Shown: positions 34,010-41,313 of the stretch, in pieces
Layout of the letters: every line of letters begins with the position of its first letter
Position numbering within the stretch: the stretch's first letter is position 1
NCBI GenBank assembly: GCA_947584965.1
Contig: CANPWQ010000012.1
Coordinates: forward strand, 1-41,732
Origin: Candidatus Gastranaerophilales bacterium
GTDB taxonomy: Bacteria > Cyanobacteriota > Vampirovibrionia > Gastranaerophilales > Gastranaerophilaceae
Direction of reading: 5' to 3'
DNA length: 41,732 bases
Notes under the pieces: generated by a model
Told to the model about the DNA's origin: nothing
The model's database searches: none
What the model saw: only the letters and a program-made list of their open reading frames with translations
Translations under genes and position numbers: made by a program

Positions 34010-34198
34010 TTATTCAAGCAGAGTTTCAAGAATGCTTGCATTTTTAATCGCAAGAGCATTTTCTTTAACTCTTTGTTTATGAATATATGTTCTTAATGCT
34101 TCTCGTATCAATTCACTGCGTGTTCTGTTTTCATCTTCTGCAACTTCATCAATTTTATTTAAAAATTCTTCAGGCATTGAAATTAATACTCTGGCCAT
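34010..34198 (-). CDS. Ribbon-helix-helix (CopG/MetJ-Arc type) DNA-binding protein
   Basis: A 62-residue protein. MARVLISMPEEFLNKIDEVAE gives the RHH beta strand and first helix, and NRTRSELIREALRTYIHKQ the second helix with the SRSELIREA signature. The short tail (ENALAIKNASILETLLE) is probably a dimer or partner-binding helix. Such proteins repress promoters and are often antitoxins, but no toxin-like gene lies beside it, so it is an orphan regulator. GAGGA lies 7 nt before the ATG. It is transcribed alone between two terminators. Confidence 0.85.
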   Translation of the reverse strand: MARVLISMPEEFLNKIDEVAEDENRTRSELIREALRTYIHKQRVKENALAIKNASILETLLE

Positions 34199-34290
34199 TA
34201 TTATTTCCTCTCGTTTATTTGATTACTGATTACATTTATATAAAAACTTTTTTTAAATAAAAATTGCATAATTTGTATATAAAAAAATAA

Positions 34291-34314
34291 AAAACGTTAA
34301 AATGACAACGTTTT
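34291..34314 (-). terminator. Intrinsic terminator after the exported HExxH protein
   Basis: AAAACGTT (34291-34298) pairs with AACGTTTT (34307-34314) around an 8-nt loop. On the minus strand it is followed by TTTTTTATTTTTTT. It lies 23 bp beyond the stop of the HExxH protein gene at 34337. Confidence 0.65.
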
Positions 34315-34336
34315 ACATGTTTACATTTGTTTACAA

Positions 34337-35062
34337 TTACAAATCTTCATCTTCAAACCCGGGGGAGCGCGTGGGCAGGAGCTTGTATCCCGGGTTGGAA
34401 AATACTGCTCTTTTTATATATTTGTTTGTATAATCACCTTTTTCAAACAGCTTTTTTAACATGTTTTCTCTTGTTACTAAACTTGACGGGCTGTTTAATA
34501 CCGAGGGATTTTTTTCTGCCAGCTTCATCCATACGGAAGCCTCTAATGTCCATGCATAAGTTTCTTCATTAAGCGAGGACAAAGTGTCTTGGTGCAATGC
34601 TTCATGGGATAATAAAGCGGCAATAGCTTCAGGCGGTGCATTGCGGTGCTTTTCATTTATATAAATGTATAATCTGTTTTTCTTTTCGTTTTTCCAGCCT
34701 AATGCTTCAAAAGTGGCATATTTTTGGTCAATTTCGGCAAGATTTCTAAACTCTATATGAACGGGCTTTTCTGTTAAATTATTTCCCATTAATGCATTGT
34801 AGGAATACTTTGCAATATTTAATCCTTTCATCATTTCCATTGCCTGCATAACGGCACCGTCTTTTGTTACTTTTTTGTATTCTCTTGCGTAAGCGTCAGT
34901 GTCAAATTCGGGCTTGTTTACGCTTTGCGATTTTTCTGCGGTTGTGGTTTTATTTAACTTTAATTCATCTATTCCCGCAGGTGCAGTATCTCTTGCATAA
35001 CAAATTGAGCCCTGCATTATTATTGCCGAAACAATCAATAAAAAAATCTTCTCTCTTTTCAT
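34337..35062 (-). CDS. Exported HExxH-motif putative metallopeptidase
   Basis: A 241-residue protein from the chosen ATG, where AAGGA lies 4 nt upstream; an upstream in-frame start at 35086 is less likely. The N-terminus KREKIFLLIVSAIIMQGSICYA is a signal peptide with a probable cleavage after CYA. The mature part has AALLSHEALHQDTLSSLNEETYAWTLEA: the HEALH is a zinc HExxH motif and the Glu pair 11-12 residues later could supply the third ligand, as in gluzincin-like peptidases. The family is not one I can name. It is transcribed alone. Secreted protease is an inference; the motif is what is seen. Confidence 0.65.
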   Translation of the reverse strand: MKREKIFLLIVSAIIMQGSICYARDTAPAGIDELKLNKTTTAEKSQSVNKPEFDTDAYAREYKKVTKDGAVMQAMEMMKGLNIAKYSYNALMGNNLTEKPVHIEFRNLAEIDQKYATFEALGWKNEKKNRLYIYINEKHRNAPPEAIAALLSHEALHQDTLSSLNEETYAWTLEASVWMKLAEKNPSVLNSPSSLVTRENMLKKLFEKGDYTNKYIKRAVFSNPGYKLLPTRSPGFEDEDL

Positions 35063-35329
35063 ATATTCCTTACCTGTCTTAATCATATACTTTATTATTA
35101 CCTATTTAGTATTTAAGGACAATTTTTTCTGTTTCAACTTAAAAAAATTGCATTTTAATTCCTTGCTATATCTGCCTTTTAAAGTATATGTAAATTTACG
35201 TAAAGTTTTTTTGTATATAAAACTATACATAAATAATTAATTTGTTTGAAATCATGCTCAATTTAATATATTCTTTTCATGTGAATTACGGGTATGTGAT
35301 TTATACATTGAGAGGCGGGATATTTAGTT

Positions 35330-36430
35330 ATGGAACAGCTTTTAAATGATAGTATGTATACAGTTGATTTAGGAAATATTGACAGCGCGGCTGAAATTAT
35401 TTTTCAATTAAGCACAATTCTTGATAATCCCGAGGTTAGAAATAAAAAGATTTGCTTAAAACTTGGCAATGTTGATTTAAATCAGGCTCAATTATTAAGT
35501 ATTAAGTCATTGATAGGCGGGATAAACTCAATACTTTCGAGTGTTGATACAAAATCCGTTGAAACAGAAAGAGTTGCATTATCTTTGGGTATTATTGTTT
35601 CAAATGTTTCTGCGGAAAATACTACCGAGGTTACACCTGCTCAGCCGTATAAAACTGCTGATGAATATATAGAACAAATAAATAATGAAAATAGCGAAAA
35701 TACGGTTGAAGTTGCTGAAGTAAATCAGGAACAAACGGAAGTTCAAGTTGAAAATAATATAGAAAATAATGAAGAAAACTTGCAAGAAGAACAATATCCG
35801 CAAGAAACTCAAAATATTCGGCAAGAGGCTCAACAGCAAGAAGAAACTCAAGTTATAGAGGAAAATAATTCAGAAGAAACAGCTCAAGAAGAACACTCAA
35901 AAGAAGAGCAGAAAAATGAAGAAATGCGTGACGAGCTTGATGTTATATTCGGTTCAAATCCCGTAGAATCAAGTATCTTTAATATGGAAACCCCACAAAA
36001 TTTATATGAAGAAAATCATGAAATGGATGATATAGTTGTTCCGGAGCAAGAATTTACAAAAGAGGATATAGAGCTTGAATCATTCCCGACAAAATATATC
36101 AAACAAACAATAAGATCCGGGCAGGTAATAAATTATGAGGGTAATATAGTAATAATAGGTGATTGCCACCCGGGGTGCGAAATAACGGCGTTTGGCGATA
36201 TTACGGTTTGGGGAGTTCTAAGCGGTATAGCCCATGCCGGCTCGGGAGGCAACCAAAAGGCACGTGTCAGAGCATTAAAGATGAATGCAATTCAATTAAG
36301 AATAGCAAATTGTTATTCAAGGCGGCCTGATTCACTTAATACGGTGTATATAGAAAAAACAAATTCTTACACACCGGAAGAAGCAAGAATTATAAATAAT
36401 GAAATAGTAGTATTTAAGATAAACGATTAA
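35330..36430 (+). CDS. minC: Septum-site determining protein MinC with long acidic linker
   Basis: A 366-residue MinC, which inhibits FtsZ polymerisation away from midcell. The C-terminal beta-helix domain (about 255-345) is clear: IRSGQVINYEGNIVIIGDCHPGCEITAFGDITVWGVLSGIAHAG, then ARVRALKMNAIQLRIANCYSR. The N-terminal 100 residues form a weaker MinC_N-like domain (LGNIDSAAEIIFQLSTIL). Between them is an unusually long linker (about 110-240) rich in Glu, Gln and Asn. Typical MinC is about 230 aa, so the linker accounts for most of the excess. GAGGCGGG precedes the ATG at a long spacing. First gene of minCDE. Confidence 0.93.
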   Translation: MEQLLNDSMYTVDLGNIDSAAEIIFQLSTILDNPEVRNKKICLKLGNVDLNQAQLLSIKSLIGGINSILSSVDTKSVETERVALSLGIIVSNVSAENTTEVTPAQPYKTADEYIEQINNENSENTVEVAEVNQEQTEVQVENNIENNEENLQEEQYPQETQNIRQEAQQQEETQVIEENNSEETAQEEHSKEEQKNEEMRDELDVIFGSNPVESSIFNMETPQNLYEENHEMDDIVVPEQEFTKEDIELESFPTKYIKQTIRSGQVINYEGNIVIIGDCHPGCEITAFGDITVWGVLSGIAHAGSGGNQKARVRALKMNAIQLRIANCYSRRPDSLNTVYIEKTNSYTPEEARIINNEIVVFKIND

Positions 36431-36442
36431 GGAGCGGATTAG

Positions 36443-37264
36443 ATGGCAGGGAGAGTTATAGTTATAACATCCGGAAAAGGCGGGGTGGGCAAAACCACAA
36501 CCAGCGCAAATATAGGAACTGCACTTGCAAAAAACGGGCATAGTGTTGTTCTTGTAGATACGGATATAGGTTTAAGAAATTTAGACCTTTTGCTCGGGCT
36601 TGAAAACAGAATAGTATATACTCTTGTTGATGTGGTTGAAGAACGTTGTAAATTAAAACAAGCATTGGTTAAGGATAAGAAAAATCCTAATTTATGTTTG
36701 CTTGCAGCTGCGCAAACAAGAGATAAATCATCTGTCAGCGCGGAACAGCTGAAAAAAATTACGGATAAACTTAAAAAAGATTATGATTATGTTCTTGTTG
36801 ACTGTCCTGCGGGGATAGAACAGGGATTTCAAACCGCGATTGCAGGTGCTTCTGAAGCAATTGTTGTTACGACTCCCGAAATGTCGGCAGTTCGCGATGC
36901 TGATAGAATAATAGGACTATTAGAGGCAGCAGAGGGGATTGAAAGTTATAAACTTTTAATAAACCGTGTCAGACCGAATATGATTAAAACAAATGATATG
37001 ATGAGTGTTGAAGATGTTGAAAATATCTTATCTTGCGGGAAAATAGGCGTTATTCCCGAAGATACCGGCATTATTACTTCAACAAACAGAGGCGAGCCGA
37101 TTGTTAATAACGAAAAATCACTTGCAGGCAGAGCTTATATTAATGTTGCAAGAAGAATTAACGGAGAGGATGTTCCTTTCTTGGATATAGATGAACCTAA
37201 AAACTTTGTCGGGAAATTAAAAAAATTCCTTTCAAATATAGGCAAACAAGGAAAGGAGCAATAA
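36443..37264 (+). CDS. minD: Septum-site determining ATPase MinD
   Basis: A 273-residue ParA-type ATPase. The deviant Walker A motif SGKGGVGKTTTSANIG is at about 10-25, VLVDTDIGLRNLDLLLGLE forms the switch I region, and VLVDCPAGIEQGF the Walker B/switch II region. The C-terminus KNFVGKLKKFLSNIGKQG is the amphipathic membrane-targeting helix. It drives MinC to the membrane and oscillates or gradients with MinE. It starts 12 bp after minC with GGAGCGG upstream, and its stop is immediately followed by the minE ATG. Confidence 0.97.
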   Translation: MAGRVIVITSGKGGVGKTTTSANIGTALAKNGHSVVLVDTDIGLRNLDLLLGLENRIVYTLVDVVEERCKLKQALVKDKKNPNLCLLAAAQTRDKSSVSAEQLKKITDKLKKDYDYVLVDCPAGIEQGFQTAIAGASEAIVVTTPEMSAVRDADRIIGLLEAAEGIESYKLLINRVRPNMIKTNDMMSVEDVENILSCGKIGVIPEDTGIITSTNRGEPIVNNEKSLAGRAYINVARRINGEDVPFLDIDEPKNFVGKLKKFLSNIGKQGKEQ

Positions 37265-37777
37265 ATGAAAACACTTTTTTCCGATATTTATAATAAAATC
37301 AGAGAACTATTTCAACTTGAGAAATCTGAAAATACAAGTGAAACAGCTACAAACAGACTTCAAGTTATATTAATGCACGACAGAACAAAACTTGACCCGT
37401 TAATAATGAACAAAATGAGGGAAGAACTTATTGATGTTTTTTCAAAATATGTGGTTATTGACAAAGAGGAGCTTGAAATCGGATTAAAAAATGAGGGTGA
37501 TGCAGTTGCGCTTATGTTAAATATACCGATTGTAAGGGCTAAAACCGAAGAAGAACTTGAAGAAATAAGGAAAAAACTTCAGCAGGAAGAAGAAAAAGTA
37601 TCAGATGACGACAATATTAAAGAATCAGAATCAGAAGAGGATGAAAATACCGATGAACCTGAAACAATTGATGCTGAAGATGTAATTGTAGAAGAAGAAA
37701 ACATACAAATTGTTGAGGAAAAATCTTCTGAGCAAATAGTAGAAGAAAATAATATTAATGAAGAAGATGAAAAATAG
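37265..37777 (+). CDS. minE: Cell division topological factor MinE with acidic C-terminal tail
   Basis: A 170-residue MinE, roughly twice the usual length of about 90. The N-terminal helix and anti-MinCD segment (ATNRLQVILMHDR, about 28-40) and the topological domain (LIMNKMREELIDVFSKYVVID...LEIGLKNEGDAVALMLNIPI) occupy residues 1-95. The remaining 75 residues are almost entirely Glu/Asp/Asn/Ser with no fold visible. MinE stimulates MinD ATPase. The AAGGAG Shine-Dalgarno lies in the minD tail. The operon ends in a strong terminator shared with a convergent small gene. Confidence 0.93.
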   Translation: MKTLFSDIYNKIRELFQLEKSENTSETATNRLQVILMHDRTKLDPLIMNKMREELIDVFSKYVVIDKEELEIGLKNEGDAVALMLNIPIVRAKTEEELEEIRKKLQQEEEKVSDDDNIKESESEEDENTDEPETIDAEDVIVEEENIQIVEEKSSEQIVEENNINEEDEK

Positions 37778-37796
37778 GTAATTATTTTTTGATTAT

Positions 37797-37826
37797 AAAA
37801 AAGAGCATTATGTAATGCTCTTTTTT
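37797..37826. terminator. Shared bidirectional terminator (minE / small membrane peptide)
   Basis: AAAAAAGAGCATTA (37797-37810) and TAATGCTCTTTTTT (37813-37826) form a perfect stem around TG. T tracts occur on both strands, so it can end minCDE on the plus strand and the 28-codon gene on the minus strand, whose stop codon overlaps the stem. Confidence 0.85.
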
Positions 37827-37911
37827 ATATGGCTAATGCCATTCTTACGTCGCCAATAATTGCAATAATAACAAGTACCGTTACAAATATATACCAGATA
37901 ATATCTTTCAT
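37825..37911 (-). CDS. 28-residue single-span membrane peptide
   Basis: A short open frame, ATG at 37911 to TAA at 37825, 28 codons. The peptide starts MKDIIWYIFVTVLVIIAIIG, a clean hydrophobic helix of about 16 residues, and ends DVRMALAI. Its support is a very strong Shine-Dalgarno, AGGAGTG, 5 nt before the ATG, and a terminator directly at its stop. The charge pattern (Lys-Asp before the helix, Asp-Arg after) does not define orientation clearly. It is convergent with minE. No homolog is known to me; single-span peptides of this kind are often regulators of membrane complexes, but that is speculation here. Confidence 0.6.
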   Translation of the reverse strand: MKDIIWYIFVTVLVIIAIIGDVRMALAI

Positions 37912-38028
37912 AAATACACTCCTAAAATAATAGTATCTTTTTTTTATATTAAAGTAAATAATAAAATAATTCCAATCATTCTCAATAAGGCTACATACAA
38001 ATCCAATTTTATATTTAACAATATAAAT

Positions 38029-38250
38029 ATGAGTATTGATATTGAAAAATTAAAGAAATTTGGCAGAAATATAGCTAAATATAGAAAAATGAAGCATTAT
38101 ACACAAAATCAGCTGGCTGATAAACTTGATATATCGAGAGAGCACTTGGCAAAAATTGAAACTGCAAAAAGGGGAGTAAGCATTAACCTGTTATTTAATA
38201 TAAGTGAAGTGTTAAATATTCCCGAGAAAAAGTTTTTTGATTTTGAATAA
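38029..38250 (+). CDS. XRE/Cro-type helix-turn-helix regulator
   Basis: A 73-residue protein that is almost entirely one HTH_3 domain: IGRN-like helix 1 (KFGRNIAKYRKMKHYTQNQL), the turn ADKLDISREHLAKIETAKRG as helices 2-3, then INLLFNISEVLNIPEKKFF. The QxxLAxxLxISxxxLxxIE pattern is classic. It binds DNA as a dimer; the target is unknown. It stands alone, with no antitoxin or toxin partner. No Shine-Dalgarno is evident; the region before the ATG is very AT-rich. Confidence 0.9.
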   Translation: MSIDIEKLKKFGRNIAKYRKMKHYTQNQLADKLDISREHLAKIETAKRGVSINLLFNISEVLNIPEKKFFDFE

Positions 38251-38313
38251 AAACTTAAATGCTTGATTTTTTAGTTTTAGCGTTTAATAATTTAAGTGTA
38301 AAGTGAGTTTGCT

Positions 38314-38342
38314 TTGCAACAAAATTAAGATTGCGAAATACT
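38314..38342 (+). promoter_or_regulatory. Probable promoter of the initiator tRNA
   Basis: TTGCAA (38314-38319), 17-nt spacer, AATACT (38337-38342). The predicted start is about 17 nt before the tRNA 5' end at 38366. The hexamers are 4-5/6 matches, so this is a moderate call. Confidence 0.45.
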
Positions 38343-38365
38343 TTGCAGAAAAAGTTATTAAGTAT

Positions 38366-38442
<77 letters not shown>

Positions 38443-38450
38443 TTTTAAAA

Positions 38451-38470
38451 GACCCTTGAGGGTCTTTTTA
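38451..38470 (+). terminator. Terminator after tRNA-fMet
   Basis: GACCC (38451-38455), loop TTGA, GGGTC (38460-38464), followed by TTTTT. An A run precedes the stem and can extend it. It lies 8 nt after the CCA end. Confidence 0.8.
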
Positions 38471-38561
38471 TTATATTTTTATACATTTTATTACTCAAAA
38501 GAATTTACTCATAGCCCGCTTATTGAATAACAACTATAAGCAATTTATATAAAAATTTTTA

Positions 38562-38583
38562 TTTTGTTAACTTGTTAACAAAA
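38562..38583. promoter_or_regulatory. Upstream AdcR/ZitR-like operator (O1)
   Basis: A 22-bp perfect inverted repeat with a 2-nt centre, core TTAACTTGTTAA at 38567-38578. It matches the zinc-regulator AdcR/ZitR consensus TTAACYRGTTAA in all but one central base. Its centre lies about 62 bp upstream of the predicted transcription start, a position more typical of an activator site than of a repressor. Confidence 0.75.
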
Positions 38584-38596
38584 ATTCATTTTAGGA

Positions 38597-38627
38597 TTGA
38601 CAACGCTTGAAAAATGGTAAATAATAT
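38597..38627 (+). promoter_or_regulatory. Promoter of the marR-HMA-ATPase operon
   Basis: TTGACA (38597-38602), a 19-nt spacer, TAATAT (38622-38627). The perfect -35 with a long spacer suggests a promoter that may need help or DNA twisting to open, as with MerR-type promoters. The start is predicted near 38634, inside operator O2. Confidence 0.6.
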
Positions 38628-38645
38628 TGTTAACTGGTTAACAAT
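38626..38645. promoter_or_regulatory. Downstream AdcR/ZitR-like operator (O2)
   Basis: A 20-bp perfect inverted repeat with core TTAACTGGTTAA (38630-38641), a full match to TTAACYRGTTAA. It covers the end of the -10 and the predicted start site, where a bound regulator would block transcription. Its centre is 63 bp from that of O1, six helical turns, so both sites lie on the same DNA face. Confidence 0.8.
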
Positions 38646-38656
38646 TTGAGGCGATA

Positions 38657-39127
38657 ATGCAAAAAAATATATTAAATACATTATTTAGTTTGTATGATAT
38701 TACAAACCAGCTGGATATGTTGTATAAAGACGAATTTGGCGATATTTTAGCCGATTATTCTTATACTGAAATGCACTGTATTGACTGTATAGGAAAAATT
38801 GATAATCCAAATGTCACAAAAATTGCTCAATATTTGAACTTAACAAAAGCAGGAATTAGTAAGATTATAAAAAAACTTATAACAAAAAAAGCTGTTTACA
38901 TATATAAAAATCCCGACAACAGGAAAGAAACGTATTATAAACTCACTAAAATCGGGCAGGAAGTCTTTGATAAGCATTTAAGAATGCACGAAACTTGGTG
39001 TGAAAAGGATAAATTCTTTTTTAATCAATTTAATAAAAAAGAATTAGAAATAACTTATGAAATTTTAAATAAATATACAATAACCTTACAAAAAAGGTTA
39101 AACGATATAAAGGAGAATTTAAAATGA
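38657..39127 (+). CDS. MarR-family regulator, AdcR/ZitR-like zinc sensor
   Basis: A 156-residue winged-helix MarR protein: ILADYSYTEMHCIDCIGKI as the dimer-side helices, VTKIAQYLNLTKAGISKIIKKL as the recognition helix-turn-helix, and a wing with NPDNRKETYYKLTKIG. H40, H107 and H111 have almost the same spacing as the regulatory zinc ligands of AdcR (H42, H108, H112), and C41, C44 and C115 lie close by. With two TTAACNNGTTAA sites upstream this points to a zinc-responsive regulator. GAGG precedes the ATG. Its TGA overlaps the next ATG (ATGA), so the HMA protein is translationally coupled. Confidence 0.8.
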   Translation: MQKNILNTLFSLYDITNQLDMLYKDEFGDILADYSYTEMHCIDCIGKIDNPNVTKIAQYLNLTKAGISKIIKKLITKKAVYIYKNPDNRKETYYKLTKIGQEVFDKHLRMHETWCEKDKFFFNQFNKKELEITYEILNKYTITLQKRLNDIKENLK

Positions 39128-39342
39128 AAAAATCATACAAAATAGAAGTTGATTGTGCAAATTGTGCGAACTTAATGGAAGAAGCCGCAAAAAAGACAAA
39201 CGGAGTCAAAAATGCGGTTGTTAATTTTATGACTCAAAAAATGGATGTTGAATTTATTGATGGTGTTGATATCAATGCGGTTATGCGTGATGTTTTAAAA
39301 AATTGCAAAAAAGTTGAAGATGACTGCGAAATATATATTTAG
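39124..39342 (+). CDS. Heavy-metal-associated (HMA) domain metallochaperone
   Basis: A 72-residue single HMA (ferredoxin-like) domain. YKIEVDCANCANLMEEAA has the CxxC metal site (DCANC) in the first loop, and the strands NAVVNFMTQKMDVEFI follow the family pattern. The DCANCA form and Glu nearby are typical of zinc/cadmium/lead rather than copper domains. It probably hands metal to the ATPase encoded next, which lacks its own N-terminal HMA domain. AAGGAG sits in the MarR tail. A terminal DDC motif may add a ligand. The stop is 10 nt before the ATPase ATG. Confidence 0.88.
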   Translation: MKKSYKIEVDCANCANLMEEAAKKTNGVKNAVVNFMTQKMDVEFIDGVDINAVMRDVLKNCKKVEDDCEIYI

Positions 39343-39352
39343 CGTGCCGATT

Positions 39353-41242
39353 ATGAATAAAAAACAAAAGAAAATGTTAATAAGGATAATTATAGCAGGC
39401 ATTTTGCTTATCGGTTTTCATTTTATACCGATGACAGGCGTGCTTAGATTTACTGCGTACATGATACCTTATTTTATAATCGGGCATGATATTATCAAAA
39501 AAGCAGTCAAAGGTATTATAAACCGCAAACCCTTTGATGAGTCTTTGTTAATGGCTGTCGCAACGCTTGGAGCAATTGCGCTTGCTTTATATAATGAAGC
39601 TCACGCTCAAGCCGGCGATTATGTAGAAGCAATAGCTGTTATGCTGTTTTATCAAATCGGAGAGTTTTTTCAGAGTGTTGCCGTTGCAAAAAGCCGAAAA
39701 AATATATCGGAATTAATGGATATCAGACCTGATTATGCCAATATTGAAAAAGACGGCAGGCTTGAAAAAGTTAATCCCGAGGAAGTTAATATCGGTGATG
39801 TAATTATAATATCGGCAGGTGAAAAAGTGCCGTTAGACGGAGTTATTGTTGAGGGGAGTTCTGCTTTGAATACTTCCGCGCTAACGGGCGAGAGTGTTCC
39901 TAAAAATGTTGAGTCGGGCGATGAAATTATTTCTGGCTCAATTAATTTAACGGGGCTGTTAAAAGTAAGAGTAACTAAAAAATTCGGTGAATCAACCGTA
40001 TCTAAAATCTTGGAACTGGTTGAAAATGCAAGTTCAAAAAAATCAAAATCGGAAGATTTTATATCAAAATTTGCGAGGATTTATACTCCTGTTGTTGTTA
40101 TTTCAGCGATAATTCTTGCGGTATTTCCGCCATTATTGCGAATATTAATATTGCATTTGCCTGCCATGTGGAATATATGGGTGTATAGAGCCTTAACATT
40201 CCTTGTAATCAGTTGTCCTTGTGCTTTAGTTGTCAGCATTCCGCTGTCGTTCTTTGCAGGGATTGGCGGTGCGTCAAGAGCGGGTATTTTAATTAAAGGC
40301 TCAAATTATCTGGAAACTCTTTCTAAGGTTAAAACTGTTGTCTTTGATAAAACTGGGACTTTAACAAAAGGTGTTTTTGAGGTTAATGCAATTCATCATA
40401 ATAAAATTGAAGAAAATAAATTAATAGAATACGCTGCACTTGCAGAGAGTGCAAGTTCTCATCCTATCGCAGTCAGCCTTAAACGTGCTTATAATAAAGA
40501 TGTTGATATATCAAGAGTTAAAAATATTCAGGAAATAAGCGGAAACGGGGTAATTGCAAATATTGATGATATTGAAGTTATTGCGGGAAATGAAAAATTA
40601 ATGGATAAATTTAATATAGATTATATTAAATGCCATTCCGCAGGAACAATAATTCATATTGCCATAAATAAAAGCTATATGGGGCATATTGTTATATCTG
40701 ATGTAATAAAACCCGAGTCGGAAGAAGCAATAAAATCACTTAAAAAAATAGGTATTAAAAAAATTGTAATGTTAACGGGAGATTTAAAAAAATCAGCTCA
40801 AGCAGTTGCGGAAAAACTTAAAACCGATGAATTTTATGCGGAACTTTTACCGAATGAAAAATTGGAAAAAGTTGAAGAATTAATTGACGGCAAAAATATG
40901 TTGGCATTTGCAGGCGACGGAATAAATGACGCGCCCGTTTTATCAAGAGCAGATATAGGTATTGCAATGGGAGCGATAGGCTCTGACGCAGCCATTGAAG
41001 CAGCAGATGTGGTTTTAATGGATGATAATCCGCTAAAAATCGCAACGGCAATTAAAATTTCAAAGAATTGTTTAAAAATCGTGAAAGAAAATATATGGTT
41101 TGCCCTTGGGGTAAAATTTATCTGCCTGATTTTAGGTGCAATAGGTATTGCAAATATGTGGCTTGCAGTCTTTGCCGATGTCGGGGTTATGATATTATGT
41201 ATTTTAAATTCCTTTAGGGCATTATTAATTTCTAATAATTAA
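39353..41242 (+). CDS. P1B-type heavy-metal (Zn/Cd/Pb) exporting ATPase
   Basis: A P-type ATPase of 629 residues from the ATG at 39353; a TTG/ATG pair at 39314-39320 inside the HMA gene could add 11-13 residues but has no homology. Eight-helix P1B topology is visible: paired N-terminal spans, actuator loop TGES (LTGESVPKN), SCPCALVVS ion-binding helix, phosphorylation motif DKTGTLTKG, SSHPIAV nucleotide-site motif, and GDGINDAPVL. CPC with no long His-rich stretch fits the ZntA/CadA subclass. It pumps divalent metals out of the cytoplasm. The exact ion is not readable from sequence. Confidence 0.92.
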   Translation: MNKKQKKMLIRIIIAGILLIGFHFIPMTGVLRFTAYMIPYFIIGHDIIKKAVKGIINRKPFDESLLMAVATLGAIALALYNEAHAQAGDYVEAIAVMLFYQIGEFFQSVAVAKSRKNISELMDIRPDYANIEKDGRLEKVNPEEVNIGDVIIISAGEKVPLDGVIVEGSSALNTSALTGESVPKNVESGDEIISGSINLTGLLKVRVTKKFGESTVSKILELVENASSKKSKSEDFISKFARIYTPVVVISAIILAVFPPLLRILILHLPAMWNIWVYRALTFLVISCPCALVVSIPLSFFAGIGGASRAGILIKGSNYLETLSKVKTVVFDKTGTLTKGVFEVNAIHHNKIEENKLIEYAALAESASSHPIAVSLKRAYNKDVDISRVKNIQEISGNGVIANIDDIEVIAGNEKLMDKFNIDYIKCHSAGTIIHIAINKSYMGHIVISDVIKPESEEAIKSLKKIGIKKIVMLTGDLKKSAQAVAEKLKTDEFYAELLPNEKLEKVEELIDGKNMLAFAGDGINDAPVLSRADIGIAMGAIGSDAAIEAADVVLMDDNPLKIATAIKISKNCLKIVKENIWFALGVKFICLILGAIGIANMWLAVFADVGVMILCILNSFRALLISNN

Positions 41243-41264
41243 TAATCTGTTTAAAAATAAGTAA

Positions 41265-41294
41265 TTATCAAAAATTAAAATGATAATGTATAAT
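41265..41294 (+). promoter_or_regulatory. Promoter of rarA
   Basis: TTATCA (41265-41270), 18-nt spacer, consensus TATAAT (41289-41294), predicted start near 41301. The GGAGAG Shine-Dalgarno follows at once and the ATG is at 41314, so the leader is only about 13 nt. Confidence 0.6.
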
Positions 41295-41313
41295 AATGTT
41301 ATTGGAGAGCAAA

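Noticed and set aside
34010-34198. RHH protein as the antitoxin of a toxin-antitoxin pair
   Set aside because: There is no toxin-sized gene adjacent on either side; terminators flank it.
37797-37826. Inverted repeat as a possible insertion-sequence end or attachment site
   Set aside because: It has terminator form (GC-containing stem, T tracts both sides) between convergent genes and no flanking target duplication.
39314-39352. HMA and ATPase as a single frameshifted gene, or ATPase starting inside the HMA gene
   Set aside because: Both products have complete domains on their own, the HMA domain ends properly, and separate HMA-ATPase pairs are common. The early TTG/ATG adds only antisense-like residues without homology.
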